64,000 nucleotides of DNA. Origin: Amycolatopsis tolypomycina (GTDB taxonomy: Bacteria; Actinomycetota; Actinomycetes; Mycobacteriales; Pseudonocardiaceae). The notes beneath the pieces are model-generated. The model was given only the letters and a program-made list of their open reading frames with translations. It did not search any database and had not been told where the DNA came from. The stretch lies in the NCBI RefSeq assembly GCF_900105945.1, contig NZ_FNSO01000001.1, positions 62,001 through 126,000 of the forward strand, given 5' to 3'. Both the position numbers and the translations under genes were made by a program. Each line of letters opens with the position of its first letter. Position 1 is the stretch's first letter. Positions 42,408 to 50,790 of this stretch are shown here, piece by piece.

Positions 42408-42732
42408 AAGCGCGCCGCGATCGGTCCGCCGGTGCCGCTCGTCGGGTCGGGTGGCCCGTTCGCCGCGCCCCCGTGGACCGGCAGTCGATCACCGCCGGAC
42501 CGCGCCGAAGCGGAAAGTGCCTGGCGGACAAGGATTCTGACGTCGCGTCATGATCCCGCGGCCCGCGGAACCGCCTCCGACCAGTGACTTTGTGCGTGCG
42601 TTCACAAGTGGTCTACCGTAGGGCCATCGCCCGGGACGGGCCGGTATCGAACCGGACACCGGGTCCTGGGTCAAGACACAGTTCCGAATGGCGATGGCCG
42701 CCAGACGTGCACAGCGGGCAGGAGACGACGGC
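42408..42732. other. rex promoter region
   Basis: This 325-bp intergenic region between the fasciclin gene and rex holds no gene. It contains the Rex operator at 42590-42607; the stretch after it (TCTACCGTAGG near 42612-42622) may be a -10 region. Nothing else stands out. Confidence 0.55.
42590..42607. promoter_or_regulatory. Rex operator (ROP) upstream of rex
   Basis: TTGTGCGTGCGTTCACAA matches the Rex operator consensus established in Streptomyces (TGTGAACGCGTTCACA core, with TGTG and CACA half-sites 8 bp apart). It lies 125 bp upstream of the chosen rex start. Expected effect: Rex represses its own operon when NADH/NAD+ is low and releases when NADH rises. Confidence 0.82.
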
Positions 42733-43647
42733 GTGGTGACACAGCGGGGGAGGCGCGACGCGGCGGACTCCCCGGGCCGGGCGCCCCGGCGGCCCCGCCG
42801 TCCGGCAGGCCCGGACGCCGACAACGCCCCCACCGCCGAGATGCCCGCGGTGCCCGCCGGTGAGCCGGGCCGCAACGGGGATGCCCCCGAGGCCGTCCGG
42901 GCGAAGTCCATCCCCGAGGCCGCCGTCGCGCGGCTCGCCGTCTACCTGCGCGTGCTGTCCGGGATGTCCGAACAGGGCGCGACGACCGTGTCCAGCGAAG
43001 AGCTGTCGCAGGCGGCCGGCGTCAATTCCGCGAAATTGCGCAAAGACCTCTCCTATCTGGGCTCCTACGGCACCCGCGGCGTCGGCTACGAGGTCGGCGT
43101 CCTGGTCAGCCAGATCGAGCGCATCCTGGGCCTGACCCGCCAGCACAAGGTGGCCGTGGTCGGCATCGGGAACCTGGGCCACGCGCTGGCCAACTACGGC
43201 GGCTTCCCGGGGCGCGGCTTCCCGGTCGAAGCCCTGTTCGACCTGGACGCGGACCTGATCGGGGTGCCGGTCGGCGGCCTCCCGGTCTCGCACATGGACG
43301 ACATCCCGCGCATCTGCGCCGAGCGCGGCATCTCCATCGGCGTCATCGCCACCCCGCCCACCGCGGCGCAGTCGGTGTGTGACCGGCTGGTCGCGGGCGG
43401 TGTCCAGTGCATCCTCAACTTTGCTCCCGTCGTGCTGCAGGTTCCTGCTCACATCGAGGTCCGCAAAGTGGATTTGGCCGTGGAGCTGCAGATACTCTCG
43501 TTCCATGTGGCCCGCCGAGCGGACGACGCCGCCGGTAATCAGGGCAATTCCGGGTTACCGGGTGGGGTTCTCCAGGCCGAGAATGGGAACGGCAGGCGGA
43601 ACGGCTCGGGTCCGGACGGCGGACGGGAAATGGTGGTGCGCTCATGA
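42733..43647 (+). CDS. rex: redox-sensing transcriptional repressor Rex
   Basis: A 304-residue Rex that senses the NADH/NAD+ ratio and represses respiration and haem genes. The N-terminal winged helix shows IPEAAVARLAVYLRVLSGMS and SQAAGVNSAKLRKDLSYLGS. The Rossmann domain has AVVGIGNLGHALANYGGF; the C-terminal swapped helix region includes VDLAVELQILSFHVARR. About 55 disordered residues precede the HTH. GTG 42733 is chosen because AGGAG lies 8 nt upstream at 42720-42724; ATG 42688 would add 15 residues. Downstream, hemA-hemC-hemD would be co-transcribed but an IS element intervenes. Confidence 0.93.
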   Translation: MVTQRGRRDAADSPGRAPRRPRRPAGPDADNAPTAEMPAVPAGEPGRNGDAPEAVRAKSIPEAAVARLAVYLRVLSGMSEQGATTVSSEELSQAAGVNSAKLRKDLSYLGSYGTRGVGYEVGVLVSQIERILGLTRQHKVAVVGIGNLGHALANYGGFPGRGFPVEALFDLDADLIGVPVGGLPVSHMDDIPRICAERGISIGVIATPPTAAQSVCDRLVAGGVQCILNFAPVVLQVPAHIEVRKVDLAVELQILSFHVARRADDAAGNQGNSGLPGGVLQAENGNGRRNGSGPDGGREMVVRS

Positions 43648-43729
43648 GCGAGCTTGCGAGTGAATCAAACAACACAGCGCTCGCCGCTCAGGCCACGCCG
43701 AGCGTTAGCGAGGTGTGCGCATGAGTTTC

Positions 43730-45037
43730 CTAAGTCAACCCTTCCACTGTGTTGATCTTGGTGGTGGTGTGGTGGATGGCAGGGTCGTAGCAGGTTCTGT
43801 CGCGCCAGCAGGCCCAGATGACGCGCAGCCAGGCGCGGGCCAGGATCCGCACCGCGTGGGGGTGGCGTTTGCCTCGGGAACGCGCGTTGTTGTAGATCGT
43901 GGCGGCCCAGTCGCTGTCGTGCCGGCTGTTGTCGGCGAAGGTCATCAGGGCTTGCCGGGCTCGGCGGTTGACCGCGTGCCGGAAGTTGACCTGGCGGTGT
44001 TTCCCGGATTCCTTGGTGACCGGTGCCGCACCGGTCTCGGCGGCCAGTTGCGCGCAGCCGTTGGCGCGTTCGAGCATGGGGCCGATCTCACCGATGACTT
44101 GACCGAGGTTGACGGAGCCGATCCGGGGCAGTCCGGCGATCAGTTCGGCCCAGGGATGCGTCTTGACTGCCTCGGCGATGGCGGCATCCAGTTCGCGGAT
44201 GGTGACACGCAGGGACCGCACCAGCTGCACTTGGACACCGACCAGCCGGGTGATCACAGTCCGGCCCAGCCGGGAGGCCGCCGCGGGGGCGGTGCGCAGC
44301 CGCTCGATCAGCGCACTGCCGGGTCGTTTGCCGGAGTAGCCGTGGCGTTTGCAGAACGCTTCCAGCCGGCCGGCGGTCAAGCGGGCCGCGTCCGCGGGCG
44401 TGGGGTAGCGGTCCAGGAAGGCCAGGGCGATGTCACTGTCCAGGCTTGCGAACACGGCTTTCCCGCCGGGCCAGTGCTCATCCAGCAGCGCAGCGAGCTG
44501 GTTGACCGCCGCGACGCGCGCTTCGACGTGGTCGGCGCGTTGCCGGGTCAGCGCTTGCAGCTCCAGTGTCTCGGGCAGCGTGGGTGTCAAGGTCCGCAGC
44601 TGGTGGCCGTCGGTGCGCAGGTAGTCCGCGAGTTTGAACGAGTCGCCGGGGTCGCTTTTGGCCCGGGCTGCGCCCCAGCGGGGCCGGACGGCGTTGAAGG
44701 CGTTGGGGTGTATGGGAATCACGGGGTGCCCAGCAGCCAGCAGCCGGTCCACGACCAGTCCCCGGGTGGTCTCGATCGCTACCGGCAGCCCGGCCGGATC
44801 GCCGTGGCGGCGCAGCCTGGCCAGGGTGCCGGCAATTCCGGTTTCGGCGTGGGCCAGCGCCCATCGGTCGGTCCTCGTCCCGGCCTGGTCGATCACGGTC
44901 ACATCGTGCGAGCCGCTGGCCCAGTCCCATCCCGCGAACACGCGCGCGGTGCTCCTTCTCTGACGGTGAAGGACCCGCTCGGTGGTGAGGACGCTGTCCG
45001 GAAGCTCATTAATCGGCCCTCGGCCAGGTCGGGGCAT
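43730..45037 (-). CDS. IS110-family transposase (DEDD recombinase)
   Basis: A 435-residue IS110-type recombinase. The N-terminal RuvC-like DEDD domain shows the first Asp in VFAGWDWASGSHDVTVID, Glu in VAIETTRGLVVDRLL and Asp residues in RAKSDPGDSFKLADYLRTDG. The C-terminal Tnp_20 domain starts AGLPRIGSVNLGQVIGEI and contains the probable catalytic Ser in GAAPVTKESGKHRQVNF. The gene is complete (ATG to TAG) and shows no frameshift, so the element may be active. In this family the enzyme is guided by a structured bridge RNA from the element's non-coding end. It is antisense to rex-hemA, so its transcription would oppose the haem operon. Confidence 0.93.
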   Translation of the reverse strand: MPRPGRGPINELPDSVLTTERVLHRQRRSTARVFAGWDWASGSHDVTVIDQAGTRTDRWALAHAETGIAGTLARLRRHGDPAGLPVAIETTRGLVVDRLLAAGHPVIPIHPNAFNAVRPRWGAARAKSDPGDSFKLADYLRTDGHQLRTLTPTLPETLELQALTRQRADHVEARVAAVNQLAALLDEHWPGGKAVFASLDSDIALAFLDRYPTPADAARLTAGRLEAFCKRHGYSGKRPGSALIERLRTAPAAASRLGRTVITRLVGVQVQLVRSLRVTIRELDAAIAEAVKTHPWAELIAGLPRIGSVNLGQVIGEIGPMLERANGCAQLAAETGAAPVTKESGKHRQVNFRHAVNRRARQALMTFADNSRHDSDWAATIYNNARSRGKRHPHAVRILARAWLRVIWACWRDRTCYDPAIHHTTTKINTVEGLT

Positions 45038-45186
45038 GTTCCTAAGGCCGGTAAAGCGGCCTCGGCCCGGCGGGGCTGGCAGTACTCATGCTGGCCGTCA
45101 AGCGGCACGCACGCTAGGCCATGCACCCACCGGGACCGAGTGGTCACAACCCTATCGGTTCGGGCTGCAGAAGGGATGGTGGCCTA
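45038..45186 (-). ncRNA. candidate IS110 bridge-RNA region
   Basis: The 149-bp non-coding left end upstream of the transposase ATG. In IS110-group elements this region encodes the bridge RNA with target- and donor-binding loops. It is GC-rich with self-complementary blocks (GGCCTCGGCCCGGCGGGGC around 45058-45076). One would expect short matches to the hemA start region in a guide loop; I have not modelled this. Placement rests on family knowledge only. Confidence 0.35.
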
Positions 45187-46494
45187 ATGAGCGTGTTGGC
45201 GGTCGGTCTCTCGCATCGGAGTGCGGAGCTGAGCACGCTCGAACGCGTCGCGATCCCCGCGCCCGAGATCGGCAAGGTGCTCGACGAGCTGCAGCAGGCC
45301 ACACACGTCAGTGAGGTCATGCTCGTCTCGACCTGCAACCGGATCGAGGTCTACGCGGTCGTCGAGACCTTCCACGGCGGCCTCAACGACGTCTCCGAGG
45401 TGCTCGCCCGCCAGGCCGGGATGGCCCCCGCCGAGCTCTACGACAGCCTGTACGTCCACTACGCCGGTGCCGCCGTCGAGCACCTGTTCTCCGTCACCTC
45501 GGGCCTGGACTCGATGGTCGTCGGCGAGACGCAGATCCTCGGCCAGATCCGGTCCGCCTACGCCACCGCGCGCGAGGCCGGCACCGTCGGCCGCACGCTG
45601 CACGAGCTGATCCAGACCACCCTGCGCGTCGGCAAGCGCGTGCACACCGAAACCGGGCTCGACCAGCTCGGCGCGTCGGTCGTGTCCGAAGCGCTCGCCG
45701 CGGCCGGGGACGTCAGCGGCAAGCACGCCGTCATCGTCGGCGCCGGCTCGATGGGCGCGCTGAGCGCGTCGCAGCTGCGGAAGGCCGGGATCGGCGAGAT
45801 CACCGTCGCCAACCGCACCGACGCCCGCGCCCGCCGGCTCGCCGCGAACGTCACCGAGCAGGGCGTGCCGGCCCGCGCGGTCCCGCTGTCCGCCGTCGCC
45901 GACGCGGTCCGCGAAGCCGACGTCGTGATCTGCTGCACCGGCGCGCAGGACGCCGTCTTCGGCCCCGAGCACGTGCTGCCGCGCGGCGGCCGCGCCCTCG
46001 TCGTCTGCGACCTCGGCCTGCCCCGGGACGTCGACCCCGAGGTCGGCGAGCTCGACGGCGTCCGGGTGGTCGACCTGGCCACCATCCAGCGCCGGATGCG
46101 CGAGGCGGGCACGCCGACCACCGAGCGCCAGACCGCCAAGGCGACCGGGATCGTGCTCGACGAGGTGCGCGAGTACCTCGCCGGGCAGCGCAGCGCCGAG
46201 GTGACGCCGACCGTGACCGCGCTGCGCCGCCGCGCGGCCGAGGTCGTCGACGCCGAACTGCTCCGGCTGGACAACCGCCTGCCCGAGCTGGACGGCGCCG
46301 TCCGCGAGGAGGTCGGCCGCACGGTCCGCCGGGTGGTCGACAAGCTGCTGCACGCGCCGACGGTGCGGGTCAAGCAGCTGGCCGCCGAGACGGCCGACAC
46401 CGACTACGCGAACGCGTTGCGTGAACTGTTCTGCCTCGACCCGCAGGCGCCCGCCGCGGTGGCGAGCCCGAAGCCCCCACCAGAGAAGAAGTAG
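45187..46494 (+). CDS. hemA: glutamyl-tRNA reductase
   Basis: A 435-residue HemA that reduces glutamyl-tRNA(Glu) to glutamate-1-semialdehyde with NADPH, the first step of C5-pathway haem synthesis. The N-terminal domain starts [20 protein letters not shown]; the catalytic Cys50 is in [12 protein letters not shown]. The tRNA/substrate motif [17 protein letters not shown], the NADPH site [18 protein letters not shown] and a C-terminal helical dimerisation domain are complete. ATG 45187 abuts the IS110 end; its present upstream sequence GGGATGGTGGCCTA is a weak ribosome site compared with the GAGG left behind at the far side of the IS. hemC follows 2 bp after the stop. Confidence 0.96.
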   Translation: MSVLAVGLSHRSAELSTLERVAIPAPEIGKVLDELQQATHVSEVMLVSTCNRIEVYAVVETFHGGLNDVSEVLARQAGMAPAELYDSLYVHYAGAAVEHLFSVTSGLDSMVVGETQILGQIRSAYATAREAGTVGRTLHELIQTTLRVGKRVHTETGLDQLGASVVSEALAAAGDVSGKHAVIVGAGSMGALSASQLRKAGIGEITVANRTDARARRLAANVTEQGVPARAVPLSAVADAVREADVVICCTGAQDAVFGPEHVLPRGGRALVVCDLGLPRDVDPEVGELDGVRVVDLATIQRRMREAGTPTTERQTAKATGIVLDEVREYLAGQRSAEVTPTVTALRRRAAEVVDAELLRLDNRLPELDGAVREEVGRTVRRVVDKLLHAPTVRVKQLAAETADTDYANALRELFCLDPQAPAAVASPKPPPEKK

Positions 46495-46496
46495 TA

Positions 46497-47444
46497 GTGA
46501 CCAGAGTCATTCGCATGGGCACGCGCGGTTCGAAGCTCGCGCTCGCCCAGACCGGGACCGTCGCCGACGCCCTGCGCGCCACCGGCGCCGAGGTCGAGAT
46601 CGTCAAGGTGACCACGCCCGGTGACCAGTCCTCCGCCCCGATTCCCACGATCGGGGTCGGCGTCTTCACGTCGGCGCTGCGGGAAGCGTTGCAGCGCAAC
46701 GAGGTCGACGTCATCGTCCACTCGTACAAGGACCTGCCGACCGCACCCGAACCGGGCATCACGCTGGCCGCCGTGCCGCCGCGCGAGGACCCGCGGGACG
46801 CGCTCGTCGCGCGCGACGGGCTGACGCTCGGTGAGCTGCTGCCCGGCTCGAAAGTGGGCACCGGCTCCCCGCGGCGCACCGCGCAGCTGCAGGCGCTGGG
46901 TCTCGGTTTGGAAATCGTGCCGATCCGCGGCAATATCGACACCCGCATGCGCAAGGTGTCCGACGGCGAGCTCGATGCCGTGGTGCTCGCGCGTGCCGGA
47001 CTGGCCAGGATCGGCCGGGCCGAGGCGATCACCGAGACCCTCGACCCGATCCAGATGCTGCCCGCGCCCGCGCAGGGTGCGCTGGCGGTGGAGTGCCGGG
47101 CGGGAGACGTGGACCTCGAGCAGCTGCTCCGGTCCACTTTGGACGACGAGGGCACGCGGGCCGCGGTGACGGCCGAGCGTTCCCTGCTGGCCGCGCTCGA
47201 GGCGGGGTGCAGCGCGCCGGTGGGCGCGCTCGCCGAGATCGTCGAAGATCTCGACGCCGAGGGCAAGGTCGTGGAACGGATCTCGCTGCGCGGCACCGCC
47301 GCCGCGGAAGGCGAGAACGGTGCGGTGGACATGGTCCGGGCCATCGCACTGGCCGACAAGGACCAGGCCGCCCAGCTGGGCAAGGACCTGGCCGCCGAGC
47401 TGCTGGACCTGGGAGCCGGAGCCCTCTCCGGCCCTGCTCAATAG
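46497..47444 (+). CDS. hemC: porphobilinogen deaminase (hydroxymethylbilane synthase)
   Basis: A 315-residue HemC that links four porphobilinogen units into hydroxymethylbilane. The start GTG 46497 is 2 bp after hem[41 protein letters not shown] (catalytic Asp region) and [13 protein letters not shown] are conserved. The dipyrromethane-cofactor Cys is Cys238 in [12 protein letters not shown]. Two stem-loops begin at the stop codon, before hemD. Confidence 0.96.
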   Translation: MTRVIRMGTRGSKLALAQTGTVADALRATGAEVEIVKVTTPGDQSSAPIPTIGVGVFTSALREALQRNEVDVIVHSYKDLPTAPEPGITLAAVPPREDPRDALVARDGLTLGELLPGSKVGTGSPRRTAQLQALGLGLEIVPIRGNIDTRMRKVSDGELDAVVLARAGLARIGRAEAITETLDPIQMLPAPAQGALAVECRAGDVDLEQLLRSTLDDEGTRAAVTAERSLLAALEAGCSAPVGALAEIVEDLDAEGKVVERISLRGTAAAEGENGAVDMVRAIALADKDQAAQLGKDLAAELLDLGAGALSGPAQ

Positions 47445-47496
47445 CGCTCTCGCGAGCGCTTTCGAAGGCTGTAGCTCTGAAAAGAGTGCTTCGAAA
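47443..47496 (+). promoter_or_regulatory. two stem-loops between hemC and hemD
   Basis: The first stem AGCGCTC/GAGCGCT (47443-47460, 4-nt loop) starts within the hemC stop codon. The second has arms TTTCGAAG (47460-47467) and CTTCGAAA (47489-47496) with a 21-nt loop. The region is markedly A/T-rich for this genome and is followed by CCTTTATAGGAG. It could be a partial terminator, an RNA-processing site or an internal promoter for hemD. Confidence 0.5.
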
Positions 47497-47562
47497 AGAC
47501 CTTTATAGGAGATCTGCGGCCGCGCGATCGGGCACGGCCGCCGCAAGAGGAGAAACGCACAG

Positions 47563-49095
47563 ATGACCCCCGCGCGAAAGACCACCGGGCGCGTAGCGTT
47601 CGTGGGCTCCGGCCCCGGCGACGCCGGCCTGCTCACGGTCCGTGCCCAGGAGCTGCTGACCAAGGCCGAGGTCGTGGTGACCGACCCCGACGTGCCGCAG
47701 TCCGTGCTGGCCATGGCCGCCGAGGGCGCCGAGGTCCGGCCCGCCGTCGGCGAGGCCGCCGAGGTCGCCAAGGACCTGACCACCGAGGCCAAGGCCGGCC
47801 GGCTGGTGCTGCGCCTGGTGGCCGGCGACCCGCTGACCACCCCGGCCGTGGTGGCCGAGGTCCAGGCGGTCGCGCGCACGAGCGCCGTGTTCGACGTCAT
47901 CCCGGGTGTCTCCCCGGCCGCCGCCGTCCCGGCGTACGCGGGCGTCGCGCTGGGCGGCACGCACACCGAGGTCGACGTCCGCGGCGACGTCGACTGGGCG
48001 GCGCTGGCCGCCGCGCCCGGCCCGCTGGTGCTGCACGCGACGTCGGCGCACCTGGCCGAGGCCGCTTCGGCGCTGACCGGCAACGGCGTCCCGGCGTCCA
48101 CCCCGGTCGCGGTCACCGCGAACGGCACCATCAACACCCAGCGCACCCTCGACACCACGCTCGAGAAGGTCGCCAACGACGCCGGCGAGCTCGTCGGGCC
48201 GCTGATCGTCACGATCGGCCAGGCCGCCGGGGCCCGCTCGAAGCTGTCGTGGTGGGAGTCGCGCGCGCTGTACGGCTGGAAGGTCCTGGTGCCGCGCACC
48301 AAGGAGCAGGCCGGCGAGATGGCCGAGCGCCTGCGCGGCCACGGCGCGACGTCGCACGAGGTGCCGACCATCTCGGTCGAGCCGCCCCGCAGCCCGGCGC
48401 AGATGGAGCGTTCGGTCAAGGGCCTGGTCGACGGCCGCTACCAGTGGATCGTCTTCACCTCCACCAACGCGGTCCGCGCGGTGTGGGAGAAGTTCGAGGA
48501 GTTCGGCCTCGACGCCCGCGCGTTCTCCGGCGTGAAGATCGCCTGTGTGGGTGAGTCGACCGCGGCGAAGGTGCGCTCGTTCGGCATCATCCCGGAGCTG
48601 GTCCCGTCGGGCGAGCAGTCGTCCGAGGGCCTGCTGGCCGAGTTCCCGCCGTACGACGACGTGCTCGACCCGGTCGACCGCGTGCTGCTGCCGCGGGCCG
48701 ACATCGCCACCGAGACGCTGTCGGCGGGCCTGCGCGAGCGCGGCTGGGAGATCGACGACGTCACGGCGTACCGCACGGTCCGGGCCGCCCCGCCGCCCGC
48801 CGAGACCCGCGAGATGATCAAGACCGGCGGTTTCGACGCGGTCTGCTTCACCTCGTCCTCGACCGTGCGGAACCTGGTCGGCATCGCCGGCAAGCCGCAC
48901 ACCCGCACGCTGGTCGCGTGCATCGGCCCGAAGACCGCCGAGACCGCGGTGGAGTTCGGGCTCCGGGTCGACGTCCAGCCGGAGAAGGCGGACGTGCCGC
49001 ACCTGGTGGACGCGCTGGCCGAGCACGCCGCCCGCCTGCGCGCCGAGGGTGCGCTGCCGCCGCCGCGCAAGGCGAAGCGGGCCCGCCGCTCCTGA
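47563..49095 (+). CDS. hemD: uroporphyrinogen-III synthase with degenerate methyltransferase domain
   Basis: A 510-residue fusion. The N-terminal half (about 1-240) has the tetrapyrrole methylase fold: VAFVGSGPGDAGLLTVRAQE, then a region where the SUMT motif GDPFVFGRG is replaced by AGDPLTTPAVV, so uroporphyrinogen methylation may be lost. The C-terminal half (about 250-495) is HemD: WKVLVPRTKEQAGEMAERLR, WIVFTSTNAVRAVW, ACVGESTAAKVRSFG, FTSSSTVRNLVG and CIGPKTAETAVEFG. It closes hydroxymethylbilane into uroporphyrinogen III. The layout matches Rv0511. ATG 47563 has AGGAG 8-12 bp upstream. A perfect hairpin follows the stop. Confidence 0.92.
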   Translation: MTPARKTTGRVAFVGSGPGDAGLLTVRAQELLTKAEVVVTDPDVPQSVLAMAAEGAEVRPAVGEAAEVAKDLTTEAKAGRLVLRLVAGDPLTTPAVVAEVQAVARTSAVFDVIPGVSPAAAVPAYAGVALGGTHTEVDVRGDVDWAALAAAPGPLVLHATSAHLAEAASALTGNGVPASTPVAVTANGTINTQRTLDTTLEKVANDAGELVGPLIVTIGQAAGARSKLSWWESRALYGWKVLVPRTKEQAGEMAERLRGHGATSHEVPTISVEPPRSPAQMERSVKGLVDGRYQWIVFTSTNAVRAVWEKFEEFGLDARAFSGVKIACVGESTAAKVRSFGIIPELVPSGEQSSEGLLAEFPPYDDVLDPVDRVLLPRADIATETLSAGLRERGWEIDDVTAYRTVRAAPPPAETREMIKTGGFDAVCFTSSSTVRNLVGIAGKPHTRTLVACIGPKTAETAVEFGLRVDVQPEKADVPHLVDALAEHAARLRAEGALPPPRKAKRARRS

Positions 49096-49105
49096 AGTCC
49101 GATGT

Positions 49106-49154
49106 ACTGAACGACTCGTTCATGTCGCCAGATGACATGAACGAGTCGTTCAGT
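49106..49154 (+). terminator. 21-bp hairpin after hemD (ATGAA/TTCAT family, copy 3)
   Basis: A perfect 21-bp stem at 49106-49126 and 49134-49154 with a 7-nt loop (GCCAGAT), starting 11 bp after the hemD stop. Each arm contains TGAACGACTCGTTCATG, itself a partial palindrome, so alternative small hairpins are possible. The element is related to those at 7387-7443 and 40031-40079. It should separate hemD from hemB. Confidence 0.8.
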
Positions 49155-49264
49155 GCGTTCGGCGCCTGGCCTGCGAGTCGCCGGCCGCGCGTTCGGCGAT
49201 CGGGGCGGACCGCTGAGCACCCTTGCGGAACCCGGGCGGAAGCGTCGGGAGTAACTTGGTAGGG

Positions 49265-50236
49265 GTGTTCCCCGAGCATCGTCCCCGCAGGCTTCGCACC
49301 ACCCCGGCCATGCGCAGGCTGGTGGGCGAAACGACGCTGCGGCCACGCCAGCTGATCCTCCCCATGTTCGTCGCCGAAGGGCTCGACGCGCCGCGGCCGA
49401 TCGCGAGCATGCCCGGCGTCGTCCAGCACACCCGTGACACGCTGCGGAAGGCCGCCGTCGACGCGGTCAACGCCGGGGTCGGCGGGCTGATGCTGTTCGG
49501 CATCCCGGCCACGCGCGACGCCGACGGCTCCGGAGCCGTCGACGAAAACGGCATCCTCAACGTCGCCCTGCGCGACCTGCGCCACGAGCTCGGCGACGCC
49601 ACCGTGCTGATGGCCGACACGTGCCTCGACGAGTTCACCGACCACGGCCACTGCGGCGTCCTGGACGCCGACGGCGCGGTCGACAACGACGCCACCCTGC
49701 GGATCTACGCCCAGATGGCGATCGCGCAGTACGAAGCCGGGGCGCACGTGCTCGGCCCGTCCGGGATGATGGACGGCCAGATCGGCGTCATCCGCCGGGC
49801 GCTCGACGAGGTCGGCCACAAGGACGCGGCGATCCTCGCCTATTCGGCGAAGTACGCCAGCGCGTTCTACGGCCCCTTCCGCGAGGCGGTCGACTCGCAG
49901 CTCAAGGGCGACCGCAAGACCTACCAGCAGGACCCGGGCAACGGCCGCGAGGCGCTGCGCGAGATCGAGCTCGACCTCGCCGAGGGCGCGGACATGGTGA
50001 TGGTCAAGCCGGCGCTGGCCTACCTGGACGTCATCAAGGCGGCGGCGGACATCTCCCCGGTCCCGGTGGCGGCGTACAACATCTCGGGCGAGTACGCGAT
50101 GGTCGAGGCCGCCGCGGCGAACGGCTGGCTCGACCGCGAGCGCACGGTCCTCGAGGTGCTGACGTCGATCCGCCGCGCGGGCGCCGACATGATCCTCACC
50201 TACTGGGCCGCGGAAGCAGCTGCGTGGCTGGACTGA
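49265..50236 (+). CDS. hemB: delta-aminolevulinic acid dehydratase (porphobilinogen synthase)
   Basis: A 323-residue HemB that condenses two 5-aminolevulinate molecules to porphobilinogen. The Schiff-base lysines are in [18 protein letters not shown] and [14 protein letters not shown]. The metal region reads [16 protein letters not shown]: two of the three zinc-site Cys are kept and the middle one is Asp, a hybrid seen in actinobacterial HemB. GTG 49265 fits the conserved [18 protein letters not shown] start; ATG 49310 is less likely. It is separated from hemD by a strong hairpin, so it probably has its own promoter in 49155-49264. Confidence 0.95.
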   Translation: MFPEHRPRRLRTTPAMRRLVGETTLRPRQLILPMFVAEGLDAPRPIASMPGVVQHTRDTLRKAAVDAVNAGVGGLMLFGIPATRDADGSGAVDENGILNVALRDLRHELGDATVLMADTCLDEFTDHGHCGVLDADGAVDNDATLRIYAQMAIAQYEAGAHVLGPSGMMDGQIGVIRRALDEVGHKDAAILAYSAKYASAFYGPFREAVDSQLKGDRKTYQQDPGNGREALREIELDLAEGADMVMVKPALAYLDVIKAAADISPVPVAAYNISGEYAMVEAAAANGWLDRERTVLEVLTSIRRAGADMILTYWAAEAAAWLD

Positions 50237-50253
50237 CCGGCTAGAGTCCTCAC

Positions 50254-50790
50254 GTGGAAGACAAAGAGGACCTCACGGGTCTGACGGACGACGAGCGGCG
50301 CAAGAAGGGCCGCTCGCCCGACCCGGTGCTCCCCGGCGAGCGCGCGCCGAAGGCGACCCCGCCGCGGCCGGTGGCCGTTTCGTTCTGGTTGTGGCTGGCC
50401 GGCGGCGTGGTGCTGATCCTCGGGTACGTCCAGCTGATGGCCGCCAAGTCCGCGGTCGTCGACCGGTTCGTCGAGGGCACGAAGGACCCGAAGATCACGC
50501 GCCAGGTGATCGAGGACGGCGTCACGGCCATGCTGTGGTTCTTCCTCGCCGGGGCGGTCGTGTTCACCCTCCTGTTCCTGCTGTTCGCGTACAAGGCCCG
50601 CGAAGGCACCCGCTCGGCCCGGACGGTGCTCACCGTGCTGCCGATCGTGTTGCTGCTGCTGATCCTGACCTTCGCGCCGGTGCTGACGTACCTGACGCTG
50701 ATCGCGGTGCTGCTGTTCGTGATCGCGCTGGTGCTGCTGTACCTGCCGTCCGTGAGCGGCTACTTCCCCAAGGTCGGCAAGAAGCTGTGA
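50254..50790 (+). CDS. conserved membrane protein (Rv0513-like position)
   Basis: A 178-residue protein of unknown function. A charged N terminus of about 40 residues is followed by four predicted helices: FWLWLAGGVVLILGYVQLMA, AMLWFFLAGAVVFTLLFLLF, TVLPIVLLLLILTFAPVLTY and LIAVLLFVIALVLLYLPSV. It lies 17 bp after hemB and overlaps the next gene by 4 bp, so it is probably co-transcribed with hemB. The same position in M. tuberculosis is taken by Rv0513, also a small membrane protein. Confidence 0.8.
   Translation: MEDKEDLTGLTDDERRKKGRSPDPVLPGERAPKATPPRPVAVSFWLWLAGGVVLILGYVQLMAAKSAVVDRFVEGTKDPKITRQVIEDGVTAMLWFFLAGAVVFTLLFLLFAYKAREGTRSARTVLTVLPIVLLLLILTFAPVLTYLTLIAVLLFVIALVLLYLPSVSGYFPKVGKKL

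Larger units (their letters stand above)
43726..45186 (-). mobile_element. IS110-family insertion sequence at hemA start
   Basis: About 1.46 kb inserted between rex and hemA. The sequence ATGAG directly precedes the element (43721-43725) and directly follows it as the hemA start (45187-45191). The left flank GAGGTGTGCGC-ATGAG looks like the original hemA ribosome site and start codon, so insertion probably took place at the start codon itself. The element holds one transposase gene on the minus strand and about 150 bp of non-coding DNA on the transposase 5' side, the IS110-group layout with the long left end. There are no terminal inverted repeats. An 8-bp direct repeat TTCCTAAG occurs at 43727-43734 and 45039-45046. 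Exact ends are inferred. Confidence 0.7.
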
